DNA of 64,000 bases from Acidobacteriota bacterium (GCA_030697165.1 JAUYQQ010000021.1:62001-126000), one strand, 5' to 3'. Shown: positions 33,534 through 43,475, numbered from the stretch's first letter. Program-made: numbers and translations. Notes: a model not told the origin generated them from the letters alone.

Positions 33534-34841
33534 TCAGCGCTCGCCGCCGGGCGGCCTTGGCACTGCGGTGCGTTCGCCCGAACTGCCGCTCGACCCCGAG
33601 GAACCGCTCGAACCCGATGAACCGCTCGAGGAGCCGCCCGAGTAGCCCTGCGACGAGACGCCGCCGGAACTGGCGCCGCTCCAGCCGGCGCTCGTGCCGT
33701 TGCCACCACCGCTGGTTCGAGGGGCGGGTTCGCTTTCGCGCGGGCGCACCTGCGTGTAGCCGCGACCGTTGACCACCCGTCCGTCACCGCGTTCGGCGAC
33801 GCCGCCCGTTCCGGAATCGACGCCGACAAAGCCGCCGGGGTAGTAGCCGCCTGGGTAGTAGGTGCCGTAGTTGTTGTAGCCGGAGTACCGCAGGAAGTAG
33901 GGGTCGTAGAACGACGAATACATGGAACCGCAGGCGGAGTAGTAGCTGCGATAGCCGTAGCCGTAACCGGAGCCGTAACAATCGGAATACGTGTTGCCCA
34001 ACATCAACGGCCCCATGAAGGGATCGTAGTAGCCGCCGCCCATGGAAATGCCCACTGCGCTGCCGCCGCTCCCGCCGCGACGTTCAACGACGAAGCGATC
34101 CGGGTAGGCGAGGCCAATCATCAGGTCGATCGTGGTAGACGTCACCCCCGCGTCGGCGAGCGCCACCAGCGACTTCTTGTTGATGATGAAGCGCCCCTTG
34201 GCCTCGGCCACCGCCGCCTGCACGGCCGGCCCCGGAACCTTGCCGGCTGCCTCGATCACGTCCTCGACCGTCCACATCCCGTCGTCAGCCGTCGTGGCGC
34301 GGGCCGCGGTGCCGGTCGGATACTGGGGGACGCCTGAGCCGTCGGCCAGCGTCTGATCGAACGAGCGCCGATAGCGCTGAACCCGTACGGTCTGGTTGGG
34401 ACCGCCGTCGACCAGCTGAACGTTGATGAACGCGGGCCCGGCCATGACGAAGGCAATGCTCGACACCTTGCGTGGCGGCTCGTTGCCACACGTGACCTCG
34501 GTGTGGCGAAACACCCGCTGGCCGTCGCTCGACCACTCGGCGTGTTCGGTGCCCTTGCACTCCTGGTCGGTGATGGGGCGGGTGACGCCGTCGGCTCGAA
34601 TCGCTTCGTCACTGCCGCCGATTTTGCCGACGATGGTCTGCAGGCGCACACCCAGGTTGTCGGGCGTGATGCACAGCCGCGCGCCCGTGCCGGTCAGGTC
34701 GTCTTCGAGGCGCCAGCATCCCAGCCAGTTCGCAAAGCGGGCGTCCACTTGCGCGGTGGCGGCGGGTGTGGTCGGTGCCGGTGTTTGAGCAGAGGCCGCG
34801 CCGGCGGCCAGTGAGAACGCGAGTAGCAATGTCGTTTTCAT
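33534..34841 (-). CDS. Exported protein with Tyr/Gly- and Ser/Gly-rich C-terminus
   Basis: A 435-residue protein with a signal peptide (MKTTLLLAFSLAAGAASAQ). Residues ~30-190 form a Cys-containing domain (NWLGCWRLEDD, LCITPDNLG, QECKGTEH, VTCGNEPPR) followed by a helical stretch (VQAAVAEAKGRFIINKKSLVALADAGV) and DLMIGLAYPDRFVV. After ~275 comes a low-complexity tail, first Tyr/Gly/Pro/Ser (YGYGYRS, GTYYPGG), then repeated SGSSGSSG units. The tail resembles surface or matrix proteins. It is downstream of a barrel gene by 13 bp in the same direction, so they are likely co-expressed. Function unknown. Confidence 0.8.
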   Translation of the reverse strand: MKTTLLLAFSLAAGAASAQTPAPTTPAATAQVDARFANWLGCWRLEDDLTGTGARLCITPDNLGVRLQTIVGKIGGSDEAIRADGVTRPITDQECKGTEHAEWSSDGQRVFRHTEVTCGNEPPRKVSSIAFVMAGPAFINVQLVDGGPNQTVRVQRYRRSFDQTLADGSGVPQYPTGTAARATTADDGMWTVEDVIEAAGKVPGPAVQAAVAEAKGRFIINKKSLVALADAGVTSTTIDLMIGLAYPDRFVVERRGGSGGSAVGISMGGGYYDPFMGPLMLGNTYSDCYGSGYGYGYRSYYSACGSMYSSFYDPYFLRYSGYNNYGTYYPGGYYPGGFVGVDSGTGGVAERGDGRVVNGRGYTQVRPRESEPAPRTSGGGNGTSAGWSGASSGGVSSQGYSGGSSSGSSGSSGSSGSSGSSGERTAVPRPPGGER

Positions 34842-34854
34842 GGTCGGGTCTCCG

Positions 34855-35655
34855 CTAAAACATGATGTGGAAGCCGGCACCGAACCGGAATCCGCCCAAG
34901 TCGATGGGATCGAAATCAATGAAGTCGTTGTCGAGCGTGGCGTTCGCCCACGTGTAGCGGCCTTCGAGCGACAGGAACATCCGCTTGTAAACCTGGATGT
35001 CGGTGCCGCCGAAGACATGCGCGGTCGGCGTCCAGCCGGACGACTTGAAGCTCTCGTCGAAGACGCGGAAGTCGACGAAGTCGACAAAGTCGCCGTTCTG
35101 CGTGAATTCGTACTTGGCCATGCCGCCACCGGCGCCAATGTAGGGAACCAATGTCGATGGGATCCACGCGTAGCGGCTGATGGTGCGCCCGCGGGGGATG
35201 ACCGCGAACTTGATCGAGCCGGAGAAGTTCGACTGGCGCAGCGACGTGGTTTGCTGGATCGGCAGGCCCTGGTTGTCGATGAAGGCGCGGTACTCGGACG
35301 GCGTGGACGACCTGGCGACGTCGAAGCCGCCGACGATATCCAGGCGCTCCGTGAGACTGACCGCCATTTCCGCGCCGAAGCCCGGCGCGTTGAACGACGA
35401 TTTCTCGAGCGTCAACTGCTCGGTGACGAAATCGAAGATGTCAGACCCCGCACTGGCAAACAGCCACCCGCCGCGCACGCCGACACTGGCGCGCGGCCGG
35501 CCCAGCAGGAAATCGGGGCTCGACGGTGCCTGGAAACTACCGGAGGGTGGTGGAGGCGGGTTCTGCGCCGCTGCCGGAGCCGGCGGCGAAAACAGGAGAA
35601 GAGCGGCCCCCGCACTCACGAGAAGACCGCGGAAACGCTGGCCGTGGTGAGCCAT
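34855..35655 (-). CDS. Outer-membrane beta-barrel protein
   Basis: A 266-residue protein with a signal peptide (ending APAAAQ) and a Pro-rich linker. Repeated amphipathic strands follow (ASVGVRGGWLFAS, LDIVGGFDVARSS, SGSIKFAVIPRG, LVPYIGAGGGMAKYEF, MFLSLEGRYTWAN). The terminal strand FRFGAGFHIMF ends in Phe, the typical OM-barrel assembly signal. It is probably an 8-10-stranded OmpW/OmpA-like barrel. It is the first gene of a two-gene unit with the Tyr/Gly-rich protein. Confidence 0.85.
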   Translation of the reverse strand: MAHHGQRFRGLLVSAGAALLLFSPPAPAAAQNPPPPPSGSFQAPSSPDFLLGRPRASVGVRGGWLFASAGSDIFDFVTEQLTLEKSSFNAPGFGAEMAVSLTERLDIVGGFDVARSSTPSEYRAFIDNQGLPIQQTTSLRQSNFSGSIKFAVIPRGRTISRYAWIPSTLVPYIGAGGGMAKYEFTQNGDFVDFVDFRVFDESFKSSGWTPTAHVFGGTDIQVYKRMFLSLEGRYTWANATLDNDFIDFDPIDLGGFRFGAGFHIMF

Positions 35656-35722
35656 GGAAACTACCTCGGGAAGCCGGCGCCTGCTGGCGTAGGGCCTGCT
35701 ATGGCCCCAAGAGTAACAGAAA

Positions 35723-35771
35723 GTCAGGGATCGGGGATCAGGGATCAGGGATCAGGGATCAGGGATCAGGG
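35723..35771. repeat. gggatca tandem repeat
   Basis: Six to seven 7-bp units (gatcagg/gatcggg). Intergenic, no spacers, next to a second repeat type. Confidence 0.8.
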
Positions 35772-35783
35772 TGCAACTGTGGC

Positions 35784-35801
35784 GTCCGGCTTTAGCCGGA
35801 C
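35784..35801. repeat. Dispersed palindrome gtccggctttagccggac, copy 1
   Basis: 18-bp palindrome with a 7-bp stem, between divergent genes' flanks. Exact or near copies are at 40358, 47251 and 52074. Confidence 0.75.
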
Positions 35802-35822
35802 CGTGCCCGTGCCTGGACCCAG

Positions 35823-36116
35823 TTACTTGAGTGTAAACGTCATCTCGAGGGTGATCTCGACCGCCACCGGCTTGCCGTCCTTCGCGCCGGGCTTGAACTC
35901 CCATTGAGTGGCCGCCCGGCCCGCCTCGCGATCCAGCCGTGGATGGAGGGAACGGGTGACTTCGATATCCCCAACCTTGCCGTCCGGTAACACTACGCAG
36001 CGCATCCAGACAGAACCCTGGACCTTCTCGGGCAAAACGTCGCGCGGGTAAACAGGCTTCACTTCCTTCACCACGACCGGCAAGGAGACGCCGCTGCCGG
36101 GGAATTCGTCTGTCAA
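35823..36116 (-). CDS. Orphan TonB C-terminal domain protein
   Basis: A 97-residue protein consisting almost only of a TonB_C domain: VKPVYPRDVLPEKVQGSV, VVLPDGKVGDIEVTRS and AATQWEFKPGAKDGKPVAVEI. The only plausible start is TTG (36116). There is no N-terminal membrane helix or Pro-rich spacer as in working TonB proteins, and upstream sequence is repeat-like. It is either a truncated energy-transducer gene or a stand-alone periplasmic domain lacking a signal. I favour truncation. Confidence 0.6.
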   Translation of the reverse strand: MTDEFPGSGVSLPVVVKEVKPVYPRDVLPEKVQGSVWMRCVVLPDGKVGDIEVTRSLHPRLDREAGRAATQWEFKPGAKDGKPVAVEITLEMTFTLK

Positions 36117-36138
36117 GAAGATTCCGAATACCGGACAA

Positions 36139-36176
36139 AACAGGAGATCAAGAGTTGGGGAGGGCCCTCTCCTGTT
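36139..36176. repeat. Dispersed hairpin aacaggaga...tctcctgtt
   Basis: 9-bp perfect stem with a loop of about 20 bases, followed by a further cctgtattcctaagg unit. It lies just upstream of the TonB_C fragment and covers the place where its lost N-terminus should be. Confidence 0.5.
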
Positions 36177-36284
36177 CTCATGAACTCCTGTATTCCTAAG
36201 GAGGGCTATGATGGCGCCAACGGGATGAAGTCAGGGAGTCCTTCGTGAAAGCCGGGCTGCTGGAGCGGTGGGAGGAACTGGCAC

Positions 36285-36485
36285 GTGGTCTCTGAACAGG
36301 AACTGAATCTCGATCGCGACCTGCCGGTCACTGCGGAAGATGTCGTCGCCCTGCGACGGCTGAGGGCGGAAGTGCCGTCGTGGTTGCTGCTCGACTGGCG
36401 CGAACTCCAGGCATTGATTCCGGCTGAAGGGCTGCGCGAGCGTCCCGTGGCGAACGACCGCTGGCTGCCGTTCTCGCTGGATTAA
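36285..36485 (+). CDS. Small hypothetical protein
   Basis: A 66-residue frame starting at GTG 36285 with a good RBS (gggagga, 8 bases upstream). It is acidic and helical (DLPVTAEDVVALRRLRAEVP, WLLLDWRELQALIP) and ends RWLPFSLD. No family is recognised. A preceding 16-codon frame at 36244-36294 overlaps its start. The stop overlaps that of the convergent transporter gene. Confidence 0.5.
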   Translation: MVSEQELNLDRDLPVTAEDVVALRRLRAEVPSWLLLDWRELQALIPAEGLRERPVANDRWLPFSLD

Positions 36486-37804
36486 CGGCCCGCATTGGCA
36501 TCGGTGGCTAATCGGTGTGAATCGGTGGCAGGCAAGCTGATCGCAATCGCGGCGCCGACGACGAGCACGCCGGCGAGCGCCAGCAGGCCCCCTTCGAAGC
36601 TGCCGGTCGCGTCGCGCACCCAGCCGATGGCGAACGGTCCCGCAAAACCGCCGATGTTGCCGATCGAGTTGACGATCGCAATCCCTCCGGCGGCGGCCGT
36701 GCCGCGCAGGAAGGCCGTGGGCATGGCCCAGAAGGGGCCGAGCGTGCCCCAAATGCCGAACGCGGCAATCGACAGCATGGCCAGCGACATGGCGGCGCTT
36801 GGCGGTGCCAGCACGGTGAGCACGAATCCGCCGGCGCCGATCAGGCACGGTACCGCCACATGCCACCGGCGCTCGACCTTGCGGTCCGAGCGCGATCCGA
36901 TCACGACAAGGCCGATGGTTGCGGCCACATAGGGAATCGCCGTCAGCAGGATCACGCGAGCCGAGCTCAGCCCGCCCGTCGCCTGCACGATCTGCGGCAG
37001 CCAGAAGCTGATTCCGTAGAAGGCCATCACGATGCAGCAATAGAGGGCTGAGAGCGCCCACAGCCGGCCGCTCGACGCCGCGGCCCGCAGCGTCAGGTGC
37101 ACGTGGTCGGTCTGCGCATGCTCCTTCGCCATCTCGTTCGAGAGCCATTCGCGCTCGTCGGCATTGAGCCACGTCGCGTCCGCGGGCCGCTCGGTGAGAC
37201 GGCGCAGGACCACCGGTGCCAGCAACACCGCCGGCAGGCCCTCGATGATGAACAGCCACTGCCACCCGTGCAGGCCGCCGAGGCCGTCGAGCTGCAGGAG
37301 GGCGCTGGAGATGGGCGCCCCGATCACGCCGGCCATGGCGGTGGCCGTCATGAACAACGCCACGGCGCGGGCGCGTTCGCGCGCCGGGAACCAGTGCGTG
37401 AGGTACAGGATCAGGCCAGGGAAGAAGCCGGCTTCGGCGGCGCCAAGAACGAAGCGCAGCACGTAAAAAGACAGTGGCGTGGTGACGAACATCATCGCCA
37501 TCGACACCAGGCCCCACGTGATCATGATGCGGGCGATCCAGCGGCGCGCGCCGACCCGCGCCAGGATCAGGTTGCTCGGCACCTCGAGCAGCGTGTAACT
37601 GAGGAAGAAGATGCCAGACCCGAAGCCGTATACGGCGGCGCTGAAGCCGAGGTCCCGGTTCATGTCGAGCGCGGCGTACCCGACGTTCACGCGGTCGAGA
37701 TACGCAATGACGTAGAGCAGGAACAGAAAGGGGATGAGCCGCCAACGGACTTTGGCGAGCGTGGTTGACTCGAGATCCGGCACGTGTGGCAGATTCTGCA
37801 TCAT
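36482..37804 (-). CDS. MFS transporter, anion:cation symporter (phthalate permease) type
   Basis: A 440-residue protein with about 12 membrane helices. The first follows VRWRLIPFLFLLYVIAYLDRVNVG, whose Y-x-D-R-x-N-V-G is the hallmark of the ACS family. Other signatures are GAAEAGFFPG and LTHWFPARERARAVA between helices 4 and 5. These transporters import organic anions such as tartrate, hexuronates or phthalate with H+. The start is one of two adjacent ATGs (37804/37801). It is divergent from the ABC-type permease gene with 74 bp between starts. Confidence 0.9.
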   Translation of the reverse strand: MMQNLPHVPDLESTTLAKVRWRLIPFLFLLYVIAYLDRVNVGYAALDMNRDLGFSAAVYGFGSGIFFLSYTLLEVPSNLILARVGARRWIARIMITWGLVSMAMMFVTTPLSFYVLRFVLGAAEAGFFPGLILYLTHWFPARERARAVALFMTATAMAGVIGAPISSALLQLDGLGGLHGWQWLFIIEGLPAVLLAPVVLRRLTERPADATWLNADEREWLSNEMAKEHAQTDHVHLTLRAAASSGRLWALSALYCCIVMAFYGISFWLPQIVQATGGLSSARVILLTAIPYVAATIGLVVIGSRSDRKVERRWHVAVPCLIGAGGFVLTVLAPPSAAMSLAMLSIAAFGIWGTLGPFWAMPTAFLRGTAAAGGIAIVNSIGNIGGFAGPFAIGWVRDATGSFEGGLLALAGVLVVGAAIAISLPATDSHRLATDANAGR

Positions 37805-37878
37805 TTTCGGGGTTTCGGTGCCAGGCACCGGAACCCCCGGGAACCTGGCAGTTCCTGCCACCGTCAATTCACCTAGCC

Positions 37879-40356
37879 ATGGAACGACTGCTGCAGGACC
37901 TTCGCGTCGCCGTCCGCGTGCTCTGGAAGGATCGCAGCTTCGCGGTGACGACCGTGGCCACGCTCGCACTGTGCCTGGCCGCCAACGTGGCCATCTTCGC
38001 CATTGTCGACGGGGTGCTGCTGAAGCCCCTGCCGTTTGATCAGCCCGACCGCCTGGTCCGCATCTTCAACAAGTATCCGGGTGCGGGTGTCGAGATTGGC
38101 GACAACGGGGTCCCCGACTACTTCGACCGCAAGGCGGGTCTGACCGCGGCGGAAGAGATCGCCATGTTCCGCCAGGCCGGCGTGACCGTGAGCGGCAGCG
38201 GATTGGGCGAGGCCGAGCGCATCCAGGCCATGACCGTCACGCCGTCGTTCTTCCGCGTGCTCAAGGTGCAGCCCGCGCGTGGTCAGGCCTTCACCGACGC
38301 ACAGGGCGAGTTGGGCCAGGAGAAGGTGGTCATCCTGAGCCACGGCTTCTGGCAGCGGGTGTTCGGCGGGCGGGATGATGCGATCGGACAGGACCTGCGG
38401 CTCGGCGGCGAACTCCACCGCGTGGTCGGCGTGATGGATCCGGCGTTCCGATTTCTGAATCCTGACATCCAGTTGTATCGCCCGGCGGCGTTCACGGCGG
38501 CCGAGAAGTCAGACGAGTCCCGGCACAGCAACAACTTTCAGCAGTTCGCCCGGCTGAAGGCCGGCGCCACCATCGAGCAGGCCCAGAGCCAACTCGATGC
38601 GATCAATGCGGCCAACTTCGAGCGCTTTCCCGCGCTCAAGGAAATCCTGACCAACGCGCGCTTCAGCACCGAGGTCGTGGACTTCCAGTCGAACCTGGTG
38701 GGCGAGACGCGCGCGACGCTGTCGATGTTGTGGGGCGGCGCGATCTTCGTGCTGCTGATCGGCTGCGTCAACGTCGCCAACCTCGCCCTGGTGCGGTCGA
38801 CCTCGCGCGTCCGCGAACTCGCGACGCGTCACGCGCTTGGCGCCAGCTTCGCGCGCCTGTCGCGGCAGTCGCTGACCGAATCCCTGTTGCTGGCGGCGAC
38901 CGGTGGCGCAGCTGGCCTGGGCCTGGGCTGGTGGGCGCTGCAAGCCGCGCCGTTCTTCGGCTTCGATCGGCTACCGGCGGGCACCGCCGTCCACATCGAC
39001 GCACGCGTCGTCGGTTTCACCATGCTGCTCGTCACGCTAGTTGGCGTCGCGGTCGGCCTGATCCCGATCCTCGCCATGCGCCGCGCCAACATCGCCCAGG
39101 TGGTGCGGGAAGAAGGCCGCAGCGGCACGCAGGGCCGCGGTCCGCGCCTGATGCGGCGGGTCCTGGTGACGAGCCAGGTGGCCTTCGCGCTGATGCTGTT
39201 GATTGGCGCGGGGGTGCTGCTGGCCAGCTTCGACCGCGTGTTGCGGATCGATCCGGGCTTCCGCGCCGAGCATGTCCTGACCGGCACCATCAGCTTACCC
39301 ACCGCGCGTTATGCGACTAACGACAGCGTGCGGGCCACGACCGATCGTCTGCTCGAGCGTATTCGCGCGGTGCCTGGCGTGGTGGCGACCGGTGCGACCA
39401 ACACCATTCCGTTCGGCGGCTCCTATAGCGACAGCGTGATCCTGGCCGAGGGATATCAAATGCAGCCGGGCGAGTCGCTGATCTCGCCGGGCCAGATCTC
39501 GGTGTCTGCCGGCTACTTCGAGACGATGGGCGTGAAGCTGATTGGCGGACGGCTGATCGACGCCAACGACATCGAGGGGCGGCCGCGCGTGCTGGTGATC
39601 GACGAGGAACTGGCGAACCGCTTCTGGCCGAACGGCGATGCGGTTGGCCGGCGGATGTACCAGCCGGCGAGCGCCGAGAACCTCCTCGCCAAGCCAGCCG
39701 AGGCCGACATGATGACGGTGGTCGGCGTGATCGCACCTATGCGCGTGCGCGGGCTGGTTGATTCCGCCGGCACTCGCCGCACCGGCAATTACTTCTACCC
39801 GTTGCGGCAACAGCCGTCGCGTGCCATAACGCTGGCCATTCGCACCAACCAGGCGCCCGAGTTGGTGATTGGCGCGGTGCGCCGCGAGGTCGCGCAGATT
39901 GATCCGGAGTTGCCGTTCTACGCCGTGCGGACGATGGCGGAACGGTTGTCGGCCGCGGTGGTCGATCGACGCACACCGACGGTGCTGGCGACGGGCTTCG
40001 CGGTGGTGGCCTTGTTTCTCGCCGGCATTGGCATCTACGGCGTGCTGGCCTACCAGGTGTCGCAGCGGCGCCGCGAGATCGGCATTCGCATGGCGCTCGG
40101 CGCGGCCAACAGCAGCATCTTCACGCTGGTGCTGCGCGAGGGGGCGATGATCGTCGCGTTCGGGACGGCCTTCGGACTGGCAGGCGCATTCCTGCTGCGA
40201 CAAACGATCCAAGCGCAGCTCTACGAGATCGGCGCGATGGACGCGCGCGTCGTGGCCATGGTCGCGGGAGTGCTGATCGTGGTGGCGCTTGTTGCCTGCC
40301 TGCTCCCCGCGCGGCGTGCCGCGAAGACCGACCCCATGATCGCGCTATCTGAGTAG
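37879..40356 (+). CDS. ABC-type permease of the MacB/FtsX (ADOP) family
   Basis: An 825-residue protein. An N-terminal membrane helix (FAVTTVATLALCLAANVAIFAIVDG) precedes a MacB-PCD periplasmic domain (LKPLPFDQPDRLV, to about 230). Three FtsX-type helices follow (from LSMLWGGAIFVLLIGCVNVANL), then a second periplasmic domain and a second FtsX module ending LLPARRAAKTDPMIAL. This two-half layout is the acidobacterial duplicated-orphan-permease type, which occurs without a cognate ATPase gene nearby, as here. Substrate unknown. Start ATG 37879 begins MERLLQDLRVAVRVLWK, the usual N-terminus of the family. Confidence 0.93.
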   Translation: MERLLQDLRVAVRVLWKDRSFAVTTVATLALCLAANVAIFAIVDGVLLKPLPFDQPDRLVRIFNKYPGAGVEIGDNGVPDYFDRKAGLTAAEEIAMFRQAGVTVSGSGLGEAERIQAMTVTPSFFRVLKVQPARGQAFTDAQGELGQEKVVILSHGFWQRVFGGRDDAIGQDLRLGGELHRVVGVMDPAFRFLNPDIQLYRPAAFTAAEKSDESRHSNNFQQFARLKAGATIEQAQSQLDAINAANFERFPALKEILTNARFSTEVVDFQSNLVGETRATLSMLWGGAIFVLLIGCVNVANLALVRSTSRVRELATRHALGASFARLSRQSLTESLLLAATGGAAGLGLGWWALQAAPFFGFDRLPAGTAVHIDARVVGFTMLLVTLVGVAVGLIPILAMRRANIAQVVREEGRSGTQGRGPRLMRRVLVTSQVAFALMLLIGAGVLLASFDRVLRIDPGFRAEHVLTGTISLPTARYATNDSVRATTDRLLERIRAVPGVVATGATNTIPFGGSYSDSVILAEGYQMQPGESLISPGQISVSAGYFETMGVKLIGGRLIDANDIEGRPRVLVIDEELANRFWPNGDAVGRRMYQPASAENLLAKPAEADMMTVVGVIAPMRVRGLVDSAGTRRTGNYFYPLRQQPSRAITLAIRTNQAPELVIGAVRREVAQIDPELPFYAVRTMAERLSAAVVDRRTPTVLATGFAVVALFLAGIGIYGVLAYQVSQRRREIGIRMALGAANSSIFTLVLREGAMIVAFGTAFGLAGAFLLRQTIQAQLYEIGAMDARVVAMVAGVLIVVALVACLLPARRAAKTDPMIALSE

Positions 40357-40357
40357 C

Positions 40358-40375
40358 GTCCGGCTTTAGCCGGAC
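40358..40375. repeat. Dispersed palindrome gtccggctttagccggac, copy 2
   Basis: Identical in its 18 bp to 35784-35801; it begins 1 base after the permease stop and may act as its terminator. Confidence 0.75.
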
Positions 40376-40407
40376 CAATTGGGGACTAAGGATAGAATTT
40401 AGGCTCA

Positions 40408-41391
<984 letters not shown>

Positions 41392-41393
41392 CA

Positions 41394-41441
41394 CCTTGGC
41401 ACTGGCACCCTCGGCACCCTAGGCACCTTAGGCACCTAAAA
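41394..41441. repeat. ggcaccttag-type tandem repeat
   Basis: About five units of ggcaccctagg/ggcacctta between the MoxR and DUF58 genes, the reverse complement of the array at 22777-22896. The operon spacing of ~50 bp is entirely repeat. Confidence 0.75.
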
Positions 41442-41443
41442 AT

Positions 41444-42316
41444 ATGTCGCGTCACCATGTGGTGTCGTCATCCGAACTGCAGTCGCTGCGCGACCTGGAG
41501 CTGGTCACGCGCACGACGGTCGAGGGACTGCGGCAGGGACTGCATCGCAGCCCGTTCCACGGCTTCAGCGCCGAGTTCAGCCAGTACCGGCATTACCGGC
41601 ACGGTGATGATCTGAAGTACGTGGACTGGAAGGCGTTCGCGCGGACCGATCGGCTCTACACCCGCCAGTTTCGCGAAACCACCAACCTGTCGGCGCTGTT
41701 CGTGCTCGACGTCAGCCGTTCCATGAACTTCGGCGGCAAGTTCGATCTGGCCCGGCAGGTCACGGCCATCCTCGGCACCCTGGTCCTGGACCAGGGCGAC
41801 GCCGCCGGCGTAATCGCCGTTGACGATCGCGCGCGGCTGGTGCCGCCACGTAGCGGTCACCATCACCTCCGGGTGTTCCTGGCGCAGGTCGGCCAGCTGG
41901 CGCCGACCGGCGAGGCGAGCCTTGGGGATGCGCTGCGGAGGGCCGCCACCGTGATGAAGCGGCGCGGCCTCGTGATCGTCGTGTCGGATCTGTACGAAGA
42001 AGCGGAGGCGCTGCCGCAGGTGCGCCGGCTGGCCCGCATGGGGCACGACGTCGTCGTGATCCACACACTGGCTCGCGAAGAGTTGACCCTTGATGTCGGC
42101 GGTGCGGCGGAGCTGGTCGATCTCGAAAGCGGTCGTTCGCTGATGGTGCAGCCGTCGGCCGTGCGCGACGGCTACGTGGCGGCGGTGCGGCAATGGCTGA
42201 CGTCGGTGCACGATGCGGTGACTGGCGACGGCATCGAGTACCTGCGGCTGGTCACCGGCGAGCCGCTCGAGCCGGCGCTGCGGCGTTTCCTGACGCGGCG
42301 GCGGGGCTGCGGGTAG
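41444..42316 (+). CDS. DUF58 domain protein (VWA-like)
   Basis: A 290-residue protein with the DUF58 signature HGFSAEFSQYRHYRHGDDLKYVDW (F-x-x-x-R-x-Y-x-x-G-D-D-x-R/K-x-I/V-D-W) at about 39-62. A VWA-like fold follows with the MIDAS-type VLDVSRSMNFG and IVVSDLYEE. Partner of MoxR in the Bat/MoxR cluster. Start ATG 41444 directly follows the repeat. The next gene starts 4 bases after its stop. Confidence 0.93.
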   Translation: MSRHHVVSSSELQSLRDLELVTRTTVEGLRQGLHRSPFHGFSAEFSQYRHYRHGDDLKYVDWKAFARTDRLYTRQFRETTNLSALFVLDVSRSMNFGGKFDLARQVTAILGTLVLDQGDAAGVIAVDDRARLVPPRSGHHHLRVFLAQVGQLAPTGEASLGDALRRAATVMKRRGLVIVVSDLYEEAEALPQVRRLARMGHDVVVIHTLAREELTLDVGGAAELVDLESGRSLMVQPSAVRDGYVAAVRQWLTSVHDAVTGDGIEYLRLVTGEPLEPALRRFLTRRRGCG

Positions 42317-42320
42317 CCGC

Positions 42321-43475
42321 ATGTCCATTTCCTGGCTCGCGCCGGCGGTCATGCTGGGCACGGCGCTCGTCGCCGTGCCGATCGCGATCCACTTGCTCGT
42401 CCGTCAACAGGGCCGGCGGGTGGCCTATCCGTCGCTGCGTTTCGTGTCGCCCTCGGCCCTGGCGGCGTTTCGCCGGCGAACGGTGCAGGATGCCGCACTC
42501 CTGGCCTGCCGCATGGCCATCATCGTGGCTGCCGTGCTTGCGCTCGCAGGGCCCGTGCTGCAGACCGAGGCACGCTCGGCGGCCCACCGCAACCGGGTTG
42601 CCCGGGCGGTGATTGTCCTGCCCGGGACGCCCCCAGAGGCGGCGGAGGATGCAGCGGGCGAGGCCTTCGTATCGCGAGCCTTCACGCGGGCCAATCTCGA
42701 TGATGCGATCGCCGATGCCGTCCGGTGGCTCGGCGAGCAGCCGCCTGCCAGCCACGAAGTGCTGTTCACCGGTTCCGCCCGCCGCGGCCAACTCACCGCT
42801 GCCGGCTTGCAGGCCATCCCACTGTCCATGGGGATTCGCTTCGCGACGACCACCAGCGCGGTGACCGAACGCGACGTGGTGCTGCCGATTTTGCGCCGAC
42901 AGGACGGCGCGCTCGTGCTCGAGCAGCGGCGGGTGCACCTTGCGGACGACGAGACGCGCGTGGCCGCCGGCCCCTCGACCCCTGCACCGGACGACCTGCT
43001 GCGGATCGAAGCCGCGCCGGCCGATCGCGCGCTGGCGGACGCGGCCGTCCGCGCTGCACTGGAAGACGGTGTGCGCTGGTCGCAGCCGGAGCGGCGGGTG
43101 CTCGTGGCGTGGGAAGGTGCGGACGAGGCCGCCGTGCAGCGAGTCGCAAACGGCGCCACGCTGATCCGCATGAGCCGTCCCGAACCGGCGTCGAGCGCGG
43201 CTTCGGCGGTGATCGCCGCCGTTGAGCAGGTCACTGCGCCGCCGTCCGACCGCTTGGAGCCGGTTCGAATTGACGATGCGCAACTGCAGGCGTGGACGCG
43301 CGCGCCCGGCGGAGTACCGGCAGAGGCGCGGCCGGCCGACGAAGGTGACCGCCGATGGTTCTGGGCGCTCGCACTGGCGTTACTGGCGCTCGAGCACGTC
43401 CTTCGCCGCGCCGCCACGCGGCCCGCGGCCGCCGAGGCCACCGTGGAGGGTGATGTGGAGGCCCGCGTTGCCTGA
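42321..43475 (+). CDS. BatA-type N-terminal domain membrane protein
   Basis: A 384-residue protein. Residues 1-75 are the aerotolerance-regulator N-terminal module: SWLAPAVMLGTALVAVPIAIHLL, then QGRRVAYPSLRFV and a second helix LLACRMAIIVAAVLALAGPVL. The long middle (80-345) is soluble and presumably extracytoplasmic, with an Ala-rich VWA-like pattern but no intact MIDAS. A last helix (WFWALALALLALEHVL) lies near 350-365. Its 3' end overlaps the next gene by 23 bp. Cluster context assigns it to the Bat-type complex. Confidence 0.85.
   Translation: MSISWLAPAVMLGTALVAVPIAIHLLVRQQGRRVAYPSLRFVSPSALAAFRRRTVQDAALLACRMAIIVAAVLALAGPVLQTEARSAAHRNRVARAVIVLPGTPPEAAEDAAGEAFVSRAFTRANLDDAIADAVRWLGEQPPASHEVLFTGSARRGQLTAAGLQAIPLSMGIRFATTTSAVTERDVVLPILRRQDGALVLEQRRVHLADDETRVAAGPSTPAPDDLLRIEAAPADRALADAAVRAALEDGVRWSQPERRVLVAWEGADEAAVQRVANGATLIRMSRPEPASSAASAVIAAVEQVTAPPSDRLEPVRIDDAQLQAWTRAPGGVPAEARPADEGDRRWFWALALALLALEHVLRRAATRPAAAEATVEGDVEARVA

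Noticed and set aside
36244-36294. 16-codon leader peptide before the small hypothetical gene
   Set aside because: Too short to support; no attenuator structure is evident.
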